A DNA stretch of 64,000 nt, taken from NCBI RefSeq assembly GCF_900116495.1, contig NZ_FPAY01000005.1, positions 186,001 to 250,000 on the forward strand, in the 5' to 3' direction. This DNA is from Arthrobacter sp. ov118 (GTDB taxonomy: Bacteria; Actinomycetota; Actinomycetes; Actinomycetales; Micrococcaceae). Position 1 is the first letter of the stretch; each line of letters begins with the position of its first letter. The position numbers were made by a program, and so were the translations under genes. This document shows, piece by piece, positions 52,729 to 60,629 of the stretch. The notes under the pieces are model-generated. The model ran no database searches. It was not told where the DNA came from and saw only the letters and a program-made list of their open reading frames with translations.

Positions 52729-52990
52729 ATCATTGGCTGCGTCCGGGTCTGCACCAACGAACAGGACCTGGCAGCGAAAGGCCCTTAAGGGGCTGGGCGT
52801 CCCTCGAGGGCCTGATCAATGGTGACCACGGCGTGACCGGCAGGAACAATGAACGGCCGGGACCGAACGAAGCCCTGGCGGCTGGCCGGGCCGGCGGCGC
52901 CCCGGTCGTCGCCAAGCCCGACCGGTTCGCCCGGCCCTACCCGATGCTCGAGAACATCATCGAGGGCATGACGAGAGTTCCCCAGGAGTT
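52729..52990 (+). pseudogene. serine recombinase catalytic-domain remnant
   Basis: IGCVRVCTNEQDLAAKG at 52732 resembles the IGYVRVSTNEQDLAAQ start of resolvases, with the catalytic Ser replaced by Cys. After a TAA and a frame change, DHGVTGRNNERPGPNEALAA, then PVVAKPDRFAR and ENIIEGMTR follow. The helix-turn-helix end is absent here; a HTH-only remnant lies at 14730-14975. Too damaged to be active. Confidence 0.65.
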
Positions 52991-53126
52991 CCGGCGGCCG
53001 ACCGGGACGATCACGAGAAAGTCGCAGCAAGTCATGCAGTTCCCGGCGCTCCCGGCCATGAAGGAGTAGGCAGCAACACCGCTGTCCAAGTCAAGAGAAG
53101 GAGCCGCCAGACCGCAACGGCCACCA

Positions 53127-53157
53127 ACAAAAATGGGCCCCCGCAGGGCCCATAAAG
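53127..53157 (-). terminator. hairpin terminator behind attachment-like repeat
   Basis: On the minus strand ATGGGCCC and GGGCCCAT pair around TGCGG, followed by TTTTTGTT. It lies 50 bp behind the tRNA-3'-end-like sequence on the same strand, as at 11040-11067. Confidence 0.65.
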
Positions 53158-53206
53158 GAGATTTGTACACATTCAGCGGCCACAAGCGCCTGAACAGGGA
53201 AAACAC

Positions 53207-53279
53207 GTGCCCGAGGTGGGACTCGAACTGCATTCCGGGCCTTGAAAACACTGGGAACGCGCGAAAACACGCGGAATCC
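53207..53279 (-). repeat. attachment-site-like repeat, copy 2 (tRNA 3' end)
   Basis: Shares the 22-bp GTGCCCGAGGTGGGACTCGA-AC core and the following ...CATTCC...ACACTGGG...GCGGAATCC pattern with 11069-11139, same orientation. No complete tRNA can be folded around it. Confidence 0.6.
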
Positions 53280-53510
53280 GAAGTAGTCCGAGGACTGTAC
53301 GAGGCAGTTCGAGACGAAAAGCGTGGACAATGTCCACACCCTCCTTAGAGCCCAAATTCTCGAACTTGGTGGTCCTCTTCTGGGAGAATCCATAGCGGGC
53401 GAGGGTTGTCTTGAAAAGCTGTTGTTCTTCAAGACGCTAGGCTGCCGAACTAAGAAATGTGTTTGCTTCCGGCCTCGCACTAATCATCTCGGGCCGACGC
53501 CCTCTCACCT

Positions 53511-53560
53511 GTCTCATAACTAAGGATGAGTACCCGATTTTTGCTACGAAGTTATGAGAC
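53511..53560. repeat. recombination-type site: GTCTCATAAC ... GTTATGAGAC
   Basis: Perfect 10-bp inverted repeats separated by 30 bp. The right half continues into 53551-53574, which is the inverted partner of 38066-38090. A related pair lies at 55479-55520. The layout resembles a serine-recombinase crossover or res-type site. Confidence 0.6.
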
Positions 53561-53690
53561 ATAGTTACGAGAATCGCCCTTGCCATCGCGCGTCCAAGAT
53601 TCGGTAGAGAATCTGCGGCTGTGGAGGGCAGACGTCTATTCGCTCGTTGAGGCGTCTCGTTCCCAAGGGTTTCGAGACAGTCGGGTGTGT

Positions 53691-53716
53691 AGCGTTTAGG
53701 GCACCTTCACCGGGCA
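53691..53716. repeat. 26-bp repeat, right copy (inverted at 36144-36169)
   Basis: AGCGTTTAGGGCACCTTCAC plus CGGGCA, the exact reverse complement of 36144-36169. Followed by TTTTTGCGGGCGGGG. Confidence 0.85.
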
Positions 53717-53887
53717 TTTTTGCGGGCGGGGTATACGGGACACCTCAAACTCCACCCCTGTAAAACCGCACGTCAAAGCAGGGTTGTCGCGGTAAGGGAC
53801 AGGCTTACGAACGCTGGTGGCTCGCTGTGATCGCTGAGCGGCGATGTTGGCCTCCGCGAGACGACAGGGTCGAGGTAGATAAGGTTC

Positions 53888-54136
53888 CTATTTGTATTGC
53901 CTTGAACCTTTCGGCCGCCGTCGCCACCAGGGTCGTTGACGCAACTCGGCCTGCGCGTGGGCGAGCAGGAGTTGAGTCTCGCGAAGAAGTTCTAGCGACG
54001 TCTCTTGAATTTCTCGCGACGCATCCGTCGCCGCCTCTGCCTTCTCTGCCGCACGGCGGGGCAGGAGAAATTCGATAAGAAGCGTTGCTGCGGTGCCGAG
54101 CAAGACGCCTGACAGCACCAGTAGGAATTGCGCCAT
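53888..54136 (-). CDS. small membrane-anchored coiled-coil protein (hypothetical)
   Basis: 82 aa from ATG 54136: one N-terminal helix (MAQFLLVLSGVLLGTAATLL) followed by a charged helical tail (EKAEAATDASREIQETSLEL...) and a basic end. I recognise no family. The frame remains open far upstream, antisense to the methyltransferase, so the true start is uncertain; the stretch just before (LDQRIARLPAIAYGFVVRW) may belong to it. No good ribosome site. It lies between recombination-type repeats and the methyltransferase. Confidence 0.4.
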   Translation of the reverse strand: MAQFLLVLSGVLLGTAATLLIEFLLPRRAAEKAEAATDASREIQETSLELLRETQLLLAHAQAELRQRPWWRRRPKGSRQYK

Positions 54137-54460
54137 GGATCGCATCTCGGGAACGGTCCAGCGGACGACGAAGCCGTAAGCGATTGCGGGGAGGCGAGCT
54201 ATCCGCTGATCCAGGTTGTCAGCCACCCACGGACCCTTGGGACGAAGGGAGAATTGCACGACCGCGACCCTTCCGATGTCGTTTAGGAGGACAGAGATCG
54301 TTTGCTGGTCAGGGGGGTCTGCGATGCCGTTCTGCGTCGAGTGGAGACCTCGTGAGGGCACAGGCCAGACCCTCCCTCCTGCCGGAGGAGGGCAGGTGAC
54401 GGGGTGGTGGGAGCAAGCGCTTACTTGACGGCTCCCCGAAATCCGCTCAAGATTGCGTCC

Positions 54461-55312
54461 ATGGGCGACTCGCACGAGGAAATGCTTCGCCACTACGAGC
54501 CGGGCGGACTTCTGCCGCGAATCGTGGCGGGGTTGCAAGCTCTCGGCAAGGACCTGGACTCGGTCACGCACGAAGATCTCGCGCCGGCCGACGAGTTTCA
54601 TTCCGCGGGACGTTCGGCCACGCGCGCATTGTTGGAGCTTGCAAAGATTCCGCCAGGATCGCGAGTGCTCGACGTGGGCAGCGGGTTGGGCGGCCCGGCG
54701 CGTTACCTCGCCGCAACTTTGGGTTGCGACGTGACAGGCATCGACCTCTCGCCTGAATTCTGCGGGGTGGCCAGCGCCCTTTCTCGGATGACGCGGTTGT
54801 CCGATCGCACCCGCTTTCAGGCGGGTGATGCCCTGGAGCTTCCGTTCGCCGCGTCCAGCTTCGACGTGGTGTGGACGATACAAATGCAGATGAACATCCG
54901 GGACAAGCGCCGCCTGTATTCCGGAATCGCCCGGGTACTCAGGCCGGGCGGGCTGTTCGTCTGCCAGGAAATCTGCGCGGGGAACGGTGAGCCGATCGAG
55001 CTTCCGGTCCCATGGGCGAGCCGCCCCAACCAGAGCCACCTGGCCGATGCGGAATCCCTCCGCGGGTTGATCCGCGGTGCAGGTCTCCTCGAGCGCACCT
55101 GGCGCGACATTACCGCCGACGTCGTGGCGGCGCGCAAGGCACAGCAGGCGAAGGCGCAAGCGTCGGGTGCGAGCGGCTCCAGCGCCCCTCCTCCGCTTGG
55201 AATGCATCTCGTGCTGGGAGAACAGGCAGCCGTCAAGATGAGTAACTCCGGGCGCAACATCGACGCCGGGCGCACGGTGTTCATCCAGGGCGTATTCGAC
55301 AAGCCTGGCTAG
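54461..55312 (+). CDS. class I SAM-dependent methyltransferase
   Basis: 283-aa methyltransferase. SAM-binding motif I is RVLDVGSGLGGPARYLAATL near 70-90, followed by DVTGIDLSPEFC, and DVVWTIQMQMNIRDKRRLYS near 143. The motif III region has VLRPGGLFVCQEICAG. The order and the long C-terminal substrate region recall UbiE/COQ5-like and glycine/sarcosine or sterol-type small-molecule methyltransferases. ATG 54461 is chosen because the domain begins soon after; an earlier in-frame start exists at 54404. It is a lone gene between recombination-type repeats at 53511-53560 and 55479-55520, so probably recent cargo. Confidence 0.82.
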   Translation: MGDSHEEMLRHYEPGGLLPRIVAGLQALGKDLDSVTHEDLAPADEFHSAGRSATRALLELAKIPPGSRVLDVGSGLGGPARYLAATLGCDVTGIDLSPEFCGVASALSRMTRLSDRTRFQAGDALELPFAASSFDVVWTIQMQMNIRDKRRLYSGIARVLRPGGLFVCQEICAGNGEPIELPVPWASRPNQSHLADAESLRGLIRGAGLLERTWRDITADVVAARKAQQAKAQASGASGSSAPPPLGMHLVLGEQAAVKMSNSGRNIDAGRTVFIQGVFDKPG

Positions 55313-55478
55313 TGGTCCGATCCGATGATCCCGCTGGAAAACTCTGTCGAAAGCACGGGCGCGGCGAATCTCCATTGATCGTCCGGTCAAAGGGCACATT
55401 CGGTCACGACGACCGAAACTCGCCCGCTGAGGGATCCCCTTACGGACAGCAAGACCATGGCAGAAGCCGACTTGATGT

Positions 55479-55520
55479 GTCTCGAAACCTGAGTGCCTCA
55501 AATCCCTAGGGTTATGAGAC
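55479..55520. repeat. recombination-type site: GTCTCGAAAC ... GTTATGAGAC
   Basis: Imperfect inverted 10-mers separated by 22 bp, similar to 53511-53560. It bounds the methyltransferase on the right; beyond it the coupling-protein pseudogene begins. Confidence 0.55.
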
Positions 55521-55589
55521 GGGCAATAGTTGGGGAGCCAGGTTTCGGCGCGTCGCGTTGCAGGGGTGCTAATGATTTCCTGCTTGACG

Positions 55590-56949
55590 CGTCTTCCTAA
55601 GGTGGTCTCCACCAGCCAGAAGTTCATTCAGTCCTGGGAAGACCTCAGCCTCGATATCTGGGGCCCCCGTACCGGTAAGTCGACCTCCCGGGTTATGCCC
55701 GCAATCCTGGACGCACCCGGCGCCGTGGTCTCGACCTCGAACAAGCGTGACGTTGTGGACGGCACCCGTGGCGTCCGCGAACTCACGGCCCCGGTATGGG
55801 TGTTCGATCCGCAGAAGATCGCGCAGGAGGAAGCGCAGTGGTGGTGGAACCCGCTCTCCTATGTCACGGACGAAGAGAAGGCGTACAAGCTCACTCAGCA
55901 CTTTTCTGTTGGATCACGGGTCCCGGTTTCCAAGCCCGATGCCTACTTCGATCCGAAAGCCGAAGACATCCTCTCCTCGTACTTCCTCGCGGCCGCACTC
56001 GGTGGGCTGCCCATTACGCAGGTCTACCTGTGGGTGACGGAGCAGGTGAACCGGGAACCAATCAACATACTGAAAGAGCATGACTACGAGCTGCCGTACA
56101 AGGGCCTGGAGTCCACGCTGGAACTTGCCGACAAACAGCGCGACGGTATCTTCGGCACCGCCGAGAAGATGATCCAGTGCCTCAAGTCCAGGAACACGCT
56201 GCGCTGGGTCGCTCCGATGGGTGGGGCGACGGTGGCCACGAATCCCGCCGGCAGTTCAACCCTCACGTGTTCGCCGCCTCACAGGAGACGATCTACATCC
56301 TCTCCAAGGAAGGTGCCGGCTCCGCTTCCCCCCTCACCACAGCATTGACGGTGGCCATCGCGGAGGCGATGGAGGACCGGGCCGAACGCAGCGGCGGCCG
56401 CCTGCCCAAACCAGCACTGTTCGCCCTCGATGAGTTGGCCAACGTCGTCCGCTGGGCAGCCCTGCCGGACCAGTTCAGCCACTACGGCTCCAAAGGCCTG
56501 ATCGTCATGGGCTCCTGCAGTCCTGGTCACAGGGCGTCGAACTGTGGGGCGAAGCGAACATGCGGAAAATCTGGTCGGCCGCCAACGTCAAGGTCTACGG
56601 CGGCGGCGTCGCCGAAGAAGGATTCCTCCGGGCACTCTCGGGCCTGATCGGGGGCTACAGGTACACCAACGTCTCCATCTCCTCGGGCAAGTCCGGCTCC
56701 AGCCGCTCCCGCCAGGAGGGGAAGGAACGCATCTTCGATGTCTCCAACCTCGCCGAACTCGACCGCGGCCGCGCCGTGGTCCTGGCTTCTGGTGCACCTG
56801 CCACACTGGTCCGGACCATGCCCTGGTACACCGGTCGGCACAAGGAAGCCGTGGAGGTGTCCATCAAGAAGTACAGCCCCCGACGGGAGGAACCGGAGAC
56901 CGGCCCGGTGCCCTCCCCTCCGGTCGCTAATCCTTGGGTCACCGGGTAA
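55590..56949 (+). pseudogene. conjugal coupling ATPase (TraD/VirD4-like), truncated with two frameshifts
   Basis: The first piece has WEDLSLDIWGPRTGKSTSR with an intact Walker A, and FDPQKIAQEEAQWWWNPLSY. The second, in another frame from about 56240, reads FNPHVFAASQETIYILSKEG and PKPALFALDELANVVRWAAL with the Walker B-type DE. The third, from about 56508, reads LQSWSQGVELWGEANMRKIW and ends VPSPPVANPWVTG. The N-terminal membrane part is gone. Such ATPases bring relaxed plasmid DNA to the conjugation machinery. Next to DUF4913 it marks the window as plasmid- or ICE-derived. Not functional as it stands. Confidence 0.82.
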
Positions 56950-56963
56950 GGAAGCAATCAGCC

Positions 56964-57401
56964 ATGGCAGATGATTTCAGATTGTTCGATACGGACACCC
57001 CCGCCCGCAACCCCGGCACAGGCGAGGACGGCAAGCCGGAGAAGGCACCGGAGCTCGTCTCCGGCACGGCCGAAGAATTCCTGCATGAGCAGCTGCTGCC
57101 GACATACGTCCGCAGCGTCACCGGAAAGACCGCGAAGTGGTGCATCGAGTGGTACTTCCACCCCGAAGCCGTCTCCCGCGTGGCGGCGCTCTGGCGTTCC
57201 TGGGAGCACCTGCGCCTCGATGCTGCCACCGGCATGAGCGTCTGGTGGCGGGACCACGCAGACCACCACATGCGGGTCCTGCTCGACCCGCACGGACCGT
57301 TCTATAACTGCGACATGAAAGAACATCGCGACCCCTACCATCTGGAACCAAAGAAAGCACCTGATGGCTGGTTCCGCGACGCACGGACGCCAACGTCTTA
57401 G
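56964..57401 (+). CDS. DUF4913 domain protein, conjugation-associated
   Basis: 145-aa protein. ATG 56964 lies 12 bp after the coupling-protein stop. The acidic, disordered N-terminus (about 1-45) is followed by the DUF4913 domain: LHEQLLPTYVRSVTGKTAKW, EWYFHPEAVSRVAALWRSWE, MSVWWRDHADHHMRVLLDPH and GPFYNCDMKEHRDPYHLEPK. The family is nearly restricted to actinobacterial plasmids and integrative elements and lies beside TraD-like genes; its function is unknown. Terminator follows. Confidence 0.88.
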   Translation: MADDFRLFDTDTPARNPGTGEDGKPEKAPELVSGTAEEFLHEQLLPTYVRSVTGKTAKWCIEWYFHPEAVSRVAALWRSWEHLRLDAATGMSVWWRDHADHHMRVLLDPHGPFYNCDMKEHRDPYHLEPKKAPDGWFRDARTPTS

Positions 57402-57415
57402 ACAACAATGCTCAC

Positions 57416-57447
57416 GAAGAGGGGGACCGCCAGGCGGTCCCCCTCTT
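57416..57447 (+). terminator. rho-independent terminator
   Basis: AAGAGGGGGACCGCC pairs with GGCGGTCCCCCTCTT, ending in TTCC, 15 bp after the DUF4913 gene. Confidence 0.85.
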
Positions 57448-57596
57448 CCTTCCATGACCTATCTAAACGCCGCAAGATCCGCTCCGGAAAGGTGGCCTGA
57501 CCTGGGCTGGGACTGAAGTCCGGCGACAGACCGGCCACGGTGTGGGTGGTGATGTTTTTGGGATTCAGAGTGCGAAACCACTACGGTTGCTGACCA

Positions 57597-58091
57597 ATGG
57601 TAGCTTTTGACGAATCATCCGATCAGTCGCGGTCCGCGTCACCGCGTGGACCGGTCTTCGTCGATGCCTCAGGTCGGCGCCTGCGGCGGGTCAAGCTTAT
57701 CGGCCTCGGGGCCCTCGGGCTCGTGGCGGGATATGTCATCCTCCTGCTGGTGGCATTCATTGGCGGCTCCAATGTCGCCGCACCTTTCCTCCCTCTGCCG
57801 GCCGCTCCGGCGGCCCGCGACCTTCCGTCATCCCCAGTGGCACCGGCCTCTCCCGCAACTAGGCCCCAAGCTAGCGAACCCCGATCGGCCGAGCCCGCAG
57901 CGCCAGCCGCCGTCCTGGCCCCGGTGGCTCCGGCTTCGGCCGTTCCGCTGGCACCGCCGATCGATACTGCCGCAAGGCAGCCTGCGGCACCCCTTGCCAC
58001 TCCTGCGGCGAGCACGGCGCCGACAGCGCCGGGCAAGAGCGGGACGGCGCCGGGCAAGACCACGCGGCCGTCAGCGCCGCCGCACCCGTGA
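57597..58091 (+). CDS. Pro/Ala-rich membrane-anchored protein, partner of deacetylase-GT2
   Basis: 164-aa protein. The N-terminus is cytoplasmic (VFVDASGRRLRRVKL), then one transmembrane helix (IGLGALGLVAGYVILLLVAF, about 35-54), then a long Pro/Ala/Ser-rich extracytoplasmic tail without domains. I recognise no family, but a short protein of this build often precedes fused deacetylase-glycosyltransferases in actinobacteria. Its stop overlaps the next start (GTGA), so the two are translated together. It may act as a scaffold or wall-spanning part of an exopolysaccharide system. Confidence 0.72.
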   Translation: MVAFDESSDQSRSASPRGPVFVDASGRRLRRVKLIGLGALGLVAGYVILLLVAFIGGSNVAAPFLPLPAAPAARDLPSSPVAPASPATRPQASEPRSAEPAAPAAVLAPVAPASAVPLAPPIDTAARQPAAPLATPAASTAPTAPGKSGTAPGKTTRPSAPPHP

Positions 58092-60253
58092 GGGTTCGTC
58101 GCCCGGGCAAGGGTGCTGTTCCCGACAGTGTAAGGGCTCATTGGTTCATCCTCATGGCCGTCCTGTTCGCGCTGGGTGTTGCCCTCGCAGTGCAGGGATA
58201 CATGCATCACCTGGCTGGGATCGCCAATGATTCCGTTCCCGCGGGCGGCTCCGCCGGTACGGTCCCGGACGCGGTGTCCCACGGCGGCCCTGTGGTCGAC
58301 GCCCGGGGCGGGGCCGTCCGCACCGTGGGCCCCGAGCACCAGACGCTAGCCTTGACATTCGACGACGGCCCGGACCCGGTCTGGACGCCTCAGATCCTCG
58401 ACGTCCTCCGGAAGCACCATGTCCATGCCACGTTTTTTGTGGTCGGTTCGGCTGCCATCGACCATCCCGACCTAGTCCGCAGCATCCTCGCTGACGGCCA
58501 CGAGATCGGCGTCCATACGCTGACCCACGCGGACCTCGGAAGTGCCCCGGCTTGGCGCCAGCAGCTCGAGGTGCAGGGGGCCCAGCGCGCGATCGCAGGC
58601 ATCACGGGCCGCGCTGCGACGCTCCTGCGGCCGCCGTACAGCTCTGAGAACGACGCCGTCGGGGACGGCACCTGGTCAGTGATGCGCACAGCCGCAGACC
58701 AGGGTTACCTCACCGTGCTCACCAGTAAGGACAGCGAGGACTGGCAGCGGCCCGGCGTCGCCACGATCCAGCGGAACCTTGCCCCGTCCGGCCCGCAGGG
58801 CCAGGTCCTCCTGATGCACGACGGCGGCGGCGACCGGGACCAGACGGTCGCCGCGCTCGATTCCGCCCTCACTAAGTTCACGGACCAAGGATTCCGGGTC
58901 ACGACGGTGGGCGACGCCGTCGGGATTACGAGCATGCGCGACGCGTCGGTGGGAGAGCGGATCAGCGGAATCGCGTTGGTTTGGGGGATCCGGCTCAGCG
59001 ACTTCGTCATCACCGCCATCTCGTGGGCCCTCGTTGCGGCCGGAGCCGTGACGGTCATCCGGGCCGTCCTCGTGGTCGGATTCGCGGCGCGCCACAGGAG
59101 AGCGGCACGCCGCTCCCAGTCGGCCGGCCGCAGCCGGCGCCGGGTGGACGTGCCGGTCCGGCATGAGATCACCGAGACGGTCAGCGTAATTGTCCCCGCG
59201 TACAACGAGTCGGCCGGCATCGAAGCTGCGGTTCGATCCATCGTCGCCTCGACCCACCCGGTTGAGATCATCGTGGTCGACGACGGGTCGACCGACCGCA
59301 CCGCAGAAATCGTGGAAGCGCTCAGCCTGCCCGGGGTCACGTTGATCCGGAAGGAGAACGGCGGCAAGCCGTCCGCCCTGAATGCCGGGCTTGCCGCCGC
59401 GAGCCACGACCTAGTGGTGATGGTCGACGGTGACACAGTCTTCGAACCGGAAACGGTGCATGCCCTCATACAGCCCTTCGCCAACCCACAGGTGGGCGCA
59501 ATTTCGGGGAACACCAAGGTCGCCAACCGCGGAGGAATCCTCGGGGCCTGGCAGCACATCGAGTACGTCGTTGGCTTCAATCTGGACCGCAGGCTGTTCG
59601 ACGTCGCGGAGTGCATGCCGACCGTCCCGGGGGCCATTGGTGCCTTCCGCCGCGATGCCCTACTCCGTGTTGGCGGAGTCAGCGACGACACGCTTGCCGA
59701 GGACACGGACTTGACCATGTCTCTGTGCCGCGACGGCTGGCGCGTCGTGTACCAGGACGACGCGAGGGCCTGGACCGAGGCACCCGAGAGCCTCGAGGCG
59801 CTCTGGAAGCAACGGTACCGCTGGTGCTACGGCACGCTTCAGGCCATGTGGAAGCACCGCGGCGCGGTCGTCCAGGGCGGAGCGGCCGGTAAGCTCGGGC
59901 GGCGTGGCCTTGGCTACCTGCTCGTACTACAGGTGTTGCTGCCACTGTTCGCACCGGTGGTGGACGTATTCGCCATCTACGGCCTGATCTTCCTTGATCC
60001 AGTCCGGATCGGAATGCTCTGGCTCGTCTTCCTTGTCGTTCAATTCCTCATGGCTGCCTACGCGTTCCGCCTCGACAATGAACGGCTTCGCCCGCTGTGG
60101 ACGCTTCCTCTTCAGCAGTTTGTCTACAGGCAGCTCATGTATCTGGTCGTGATCCAGTCGGTGGTCACTGCCGTGGCCGGTGTGCACCTGCGGTGGCACC
60201 GAATGGAGAGGTACGGAAGTCTGCGCGTCCCGCCCGCCCGGATCCAAGCGTAG
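58088..60253 (+). CDS. bifunctional polysaccharide deacetylase / GT2 glycosyltransferase
   Basis: 721-aa membrane protein. An N-terminal helix (WFILMAVLFALGVALAVQGY, about 18-37) precedes a NodB deacetylase domain (75-270): LALTFDDGPDPVWTPQILDV, HEIGVHTLTHADLG with both metal His, and LRPPYSSEN. A central helix (about 297-330) leads to a family 2 glycosyltransferase: VSVIVPAYNESAGIEAAVRS, IIVVDDGSTDRTAEIV, MVDGDTVFEPETV, AEDTDLTMSL and KQRYRWCYG, the processive-type QxxRW. C-terminal helices form the pore. It should make and N-deacetylate a poly-N-acetylglucosamine-like polymer. Confidence 0.93.
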   Translation: MRVRRPGKGAVPDSVRAHWFILMAVLFALGVALAVQGYMHHLAGIANDSVPAGGSAGTVPDAVSHGGPVVDARGGAVRTVGPEHQTLALTFDDGPDPVWTPQILDVLRKHHVHATFFVVGSAAIDHPDLVRSILADGHEIGVHTLTHADLGSAPAWRQQLEVQGAQRAIAGITGRAATLLRPPYSSENDAVGDGTWSVMRTAADQGYLTVLTSKDSEDWQRPGVATIQRNLAPSGPQGQVLLMHDGGGDRDQTVAALDSALTKFTDQGFRVTTVGDAVGITSMRDASVGERISGIALVWGIRLSDFVITAISWALVAAGAVTVIRAVLVVGFAARHRRAARRSQSAGRSRRRVDVPVRHEITETVSVIVPAYNESAGIEAAVRSIVASTHPVEIIVVDDGSTDRTAEIVEALSLPGVTLIRKENGGKPSALNAGLAAASHDLVVMVDGDTVFEPETVHALIQPFANPQVGAISGNTKVANRGGILGAWQHIEYVVGFNLDRRLFDVAECMPTVPGAIGAFRRDALLRVGGVSDDTLAEDTDLTMSLCRDGWRVVYQDDARAWTEAPESLEALWKQRYRWCYGTLQAMWKHRGAVVQGGAAGKLGRRGLGYLLVLQVLLPLFAPVVDVFAIYGLIFLDPVRIGMLWLVFLVVQFLMAAYAFRLDNERLRPLWTLPLQQFVYRQLMYLVVIQSVVTAVAGVHLRWHRMERYGSLRVPPARIQA

Positions 60254-60315
60254 GGCCTGCAGGCATTCCCAAATTTTGCTGAAGCGGAACCCGACGGTGT
60301 CACAAACCGCCCTAG

Positions 60316-60627
60316 CTAGCGGGCGGGCCCGCTCTTGGCCCGTTCCGCGCCCACGGCTGCCCCCGCGCGGGTCTTTTTGGCTTTGGCTGCGCCCCTGCCC
60401 GCGAACGCCGCGTCGATGTACGCCGTGAGGTCACTCTCGCGGACCCGCCACACACCGCGTCCACCGAACTGCCCTGCAGGAAGCTCACCGCTTCGCACCA
60501 GCGAGTAAACGAGGGATCCTTTTGCATTCAGGACCTTCTGAACCTGCTCGAGAGTCAGCATCCTGGGGAACACCGGTCCCGTCGTCGGCGCAGGGTTCTC
60601 TTTCCCGTCCTCTGTTTGTTTCGGCAT
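60316..60627 (-). CDS. excisionase-type helix-turn-helix protein
   Basis: 103-aa protein. ATG 60627 lies 2 bp past the upstream stop (TGAGAATG). The HTH_17 fold is FPRMLTLEQVQKVLNAKGSL, then VYSLVRSGELPAGQFGGRGV and WRVRESDLTAYIDAAF. The C-terminus is basic (KAKKTRAGAA), unlike the acidic end of its paralogue at 21920-22210. The two share order and coupling to a ParB-like tail, so this is a second copy of a plasmid partition-type cassette whose ParB-like gene has been replaced. Confidence 0.82.
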   Translation of the reverse strand: MPKQTEDGKENPAPTTGPVFPRMLTLEQVQKVLNAKGSLVYSLVRSGELPAGQFGGRGVWRVRESDLTAYIDAAFAGRGAAKAKKTRAGAAVGAERAKSGPAR

Positions 60628-60629
60628 TC

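Noticed and set aside
53888..55627. Very long minus-strand open frame (579 codons) over the methyltransferase
   Set aside because: It runs antisense to a clearly recognisable methyltransferase and most of its predicted protein is Arg/His-rich and structureless. Only its last 82 codons look protein-like and are listed separately.
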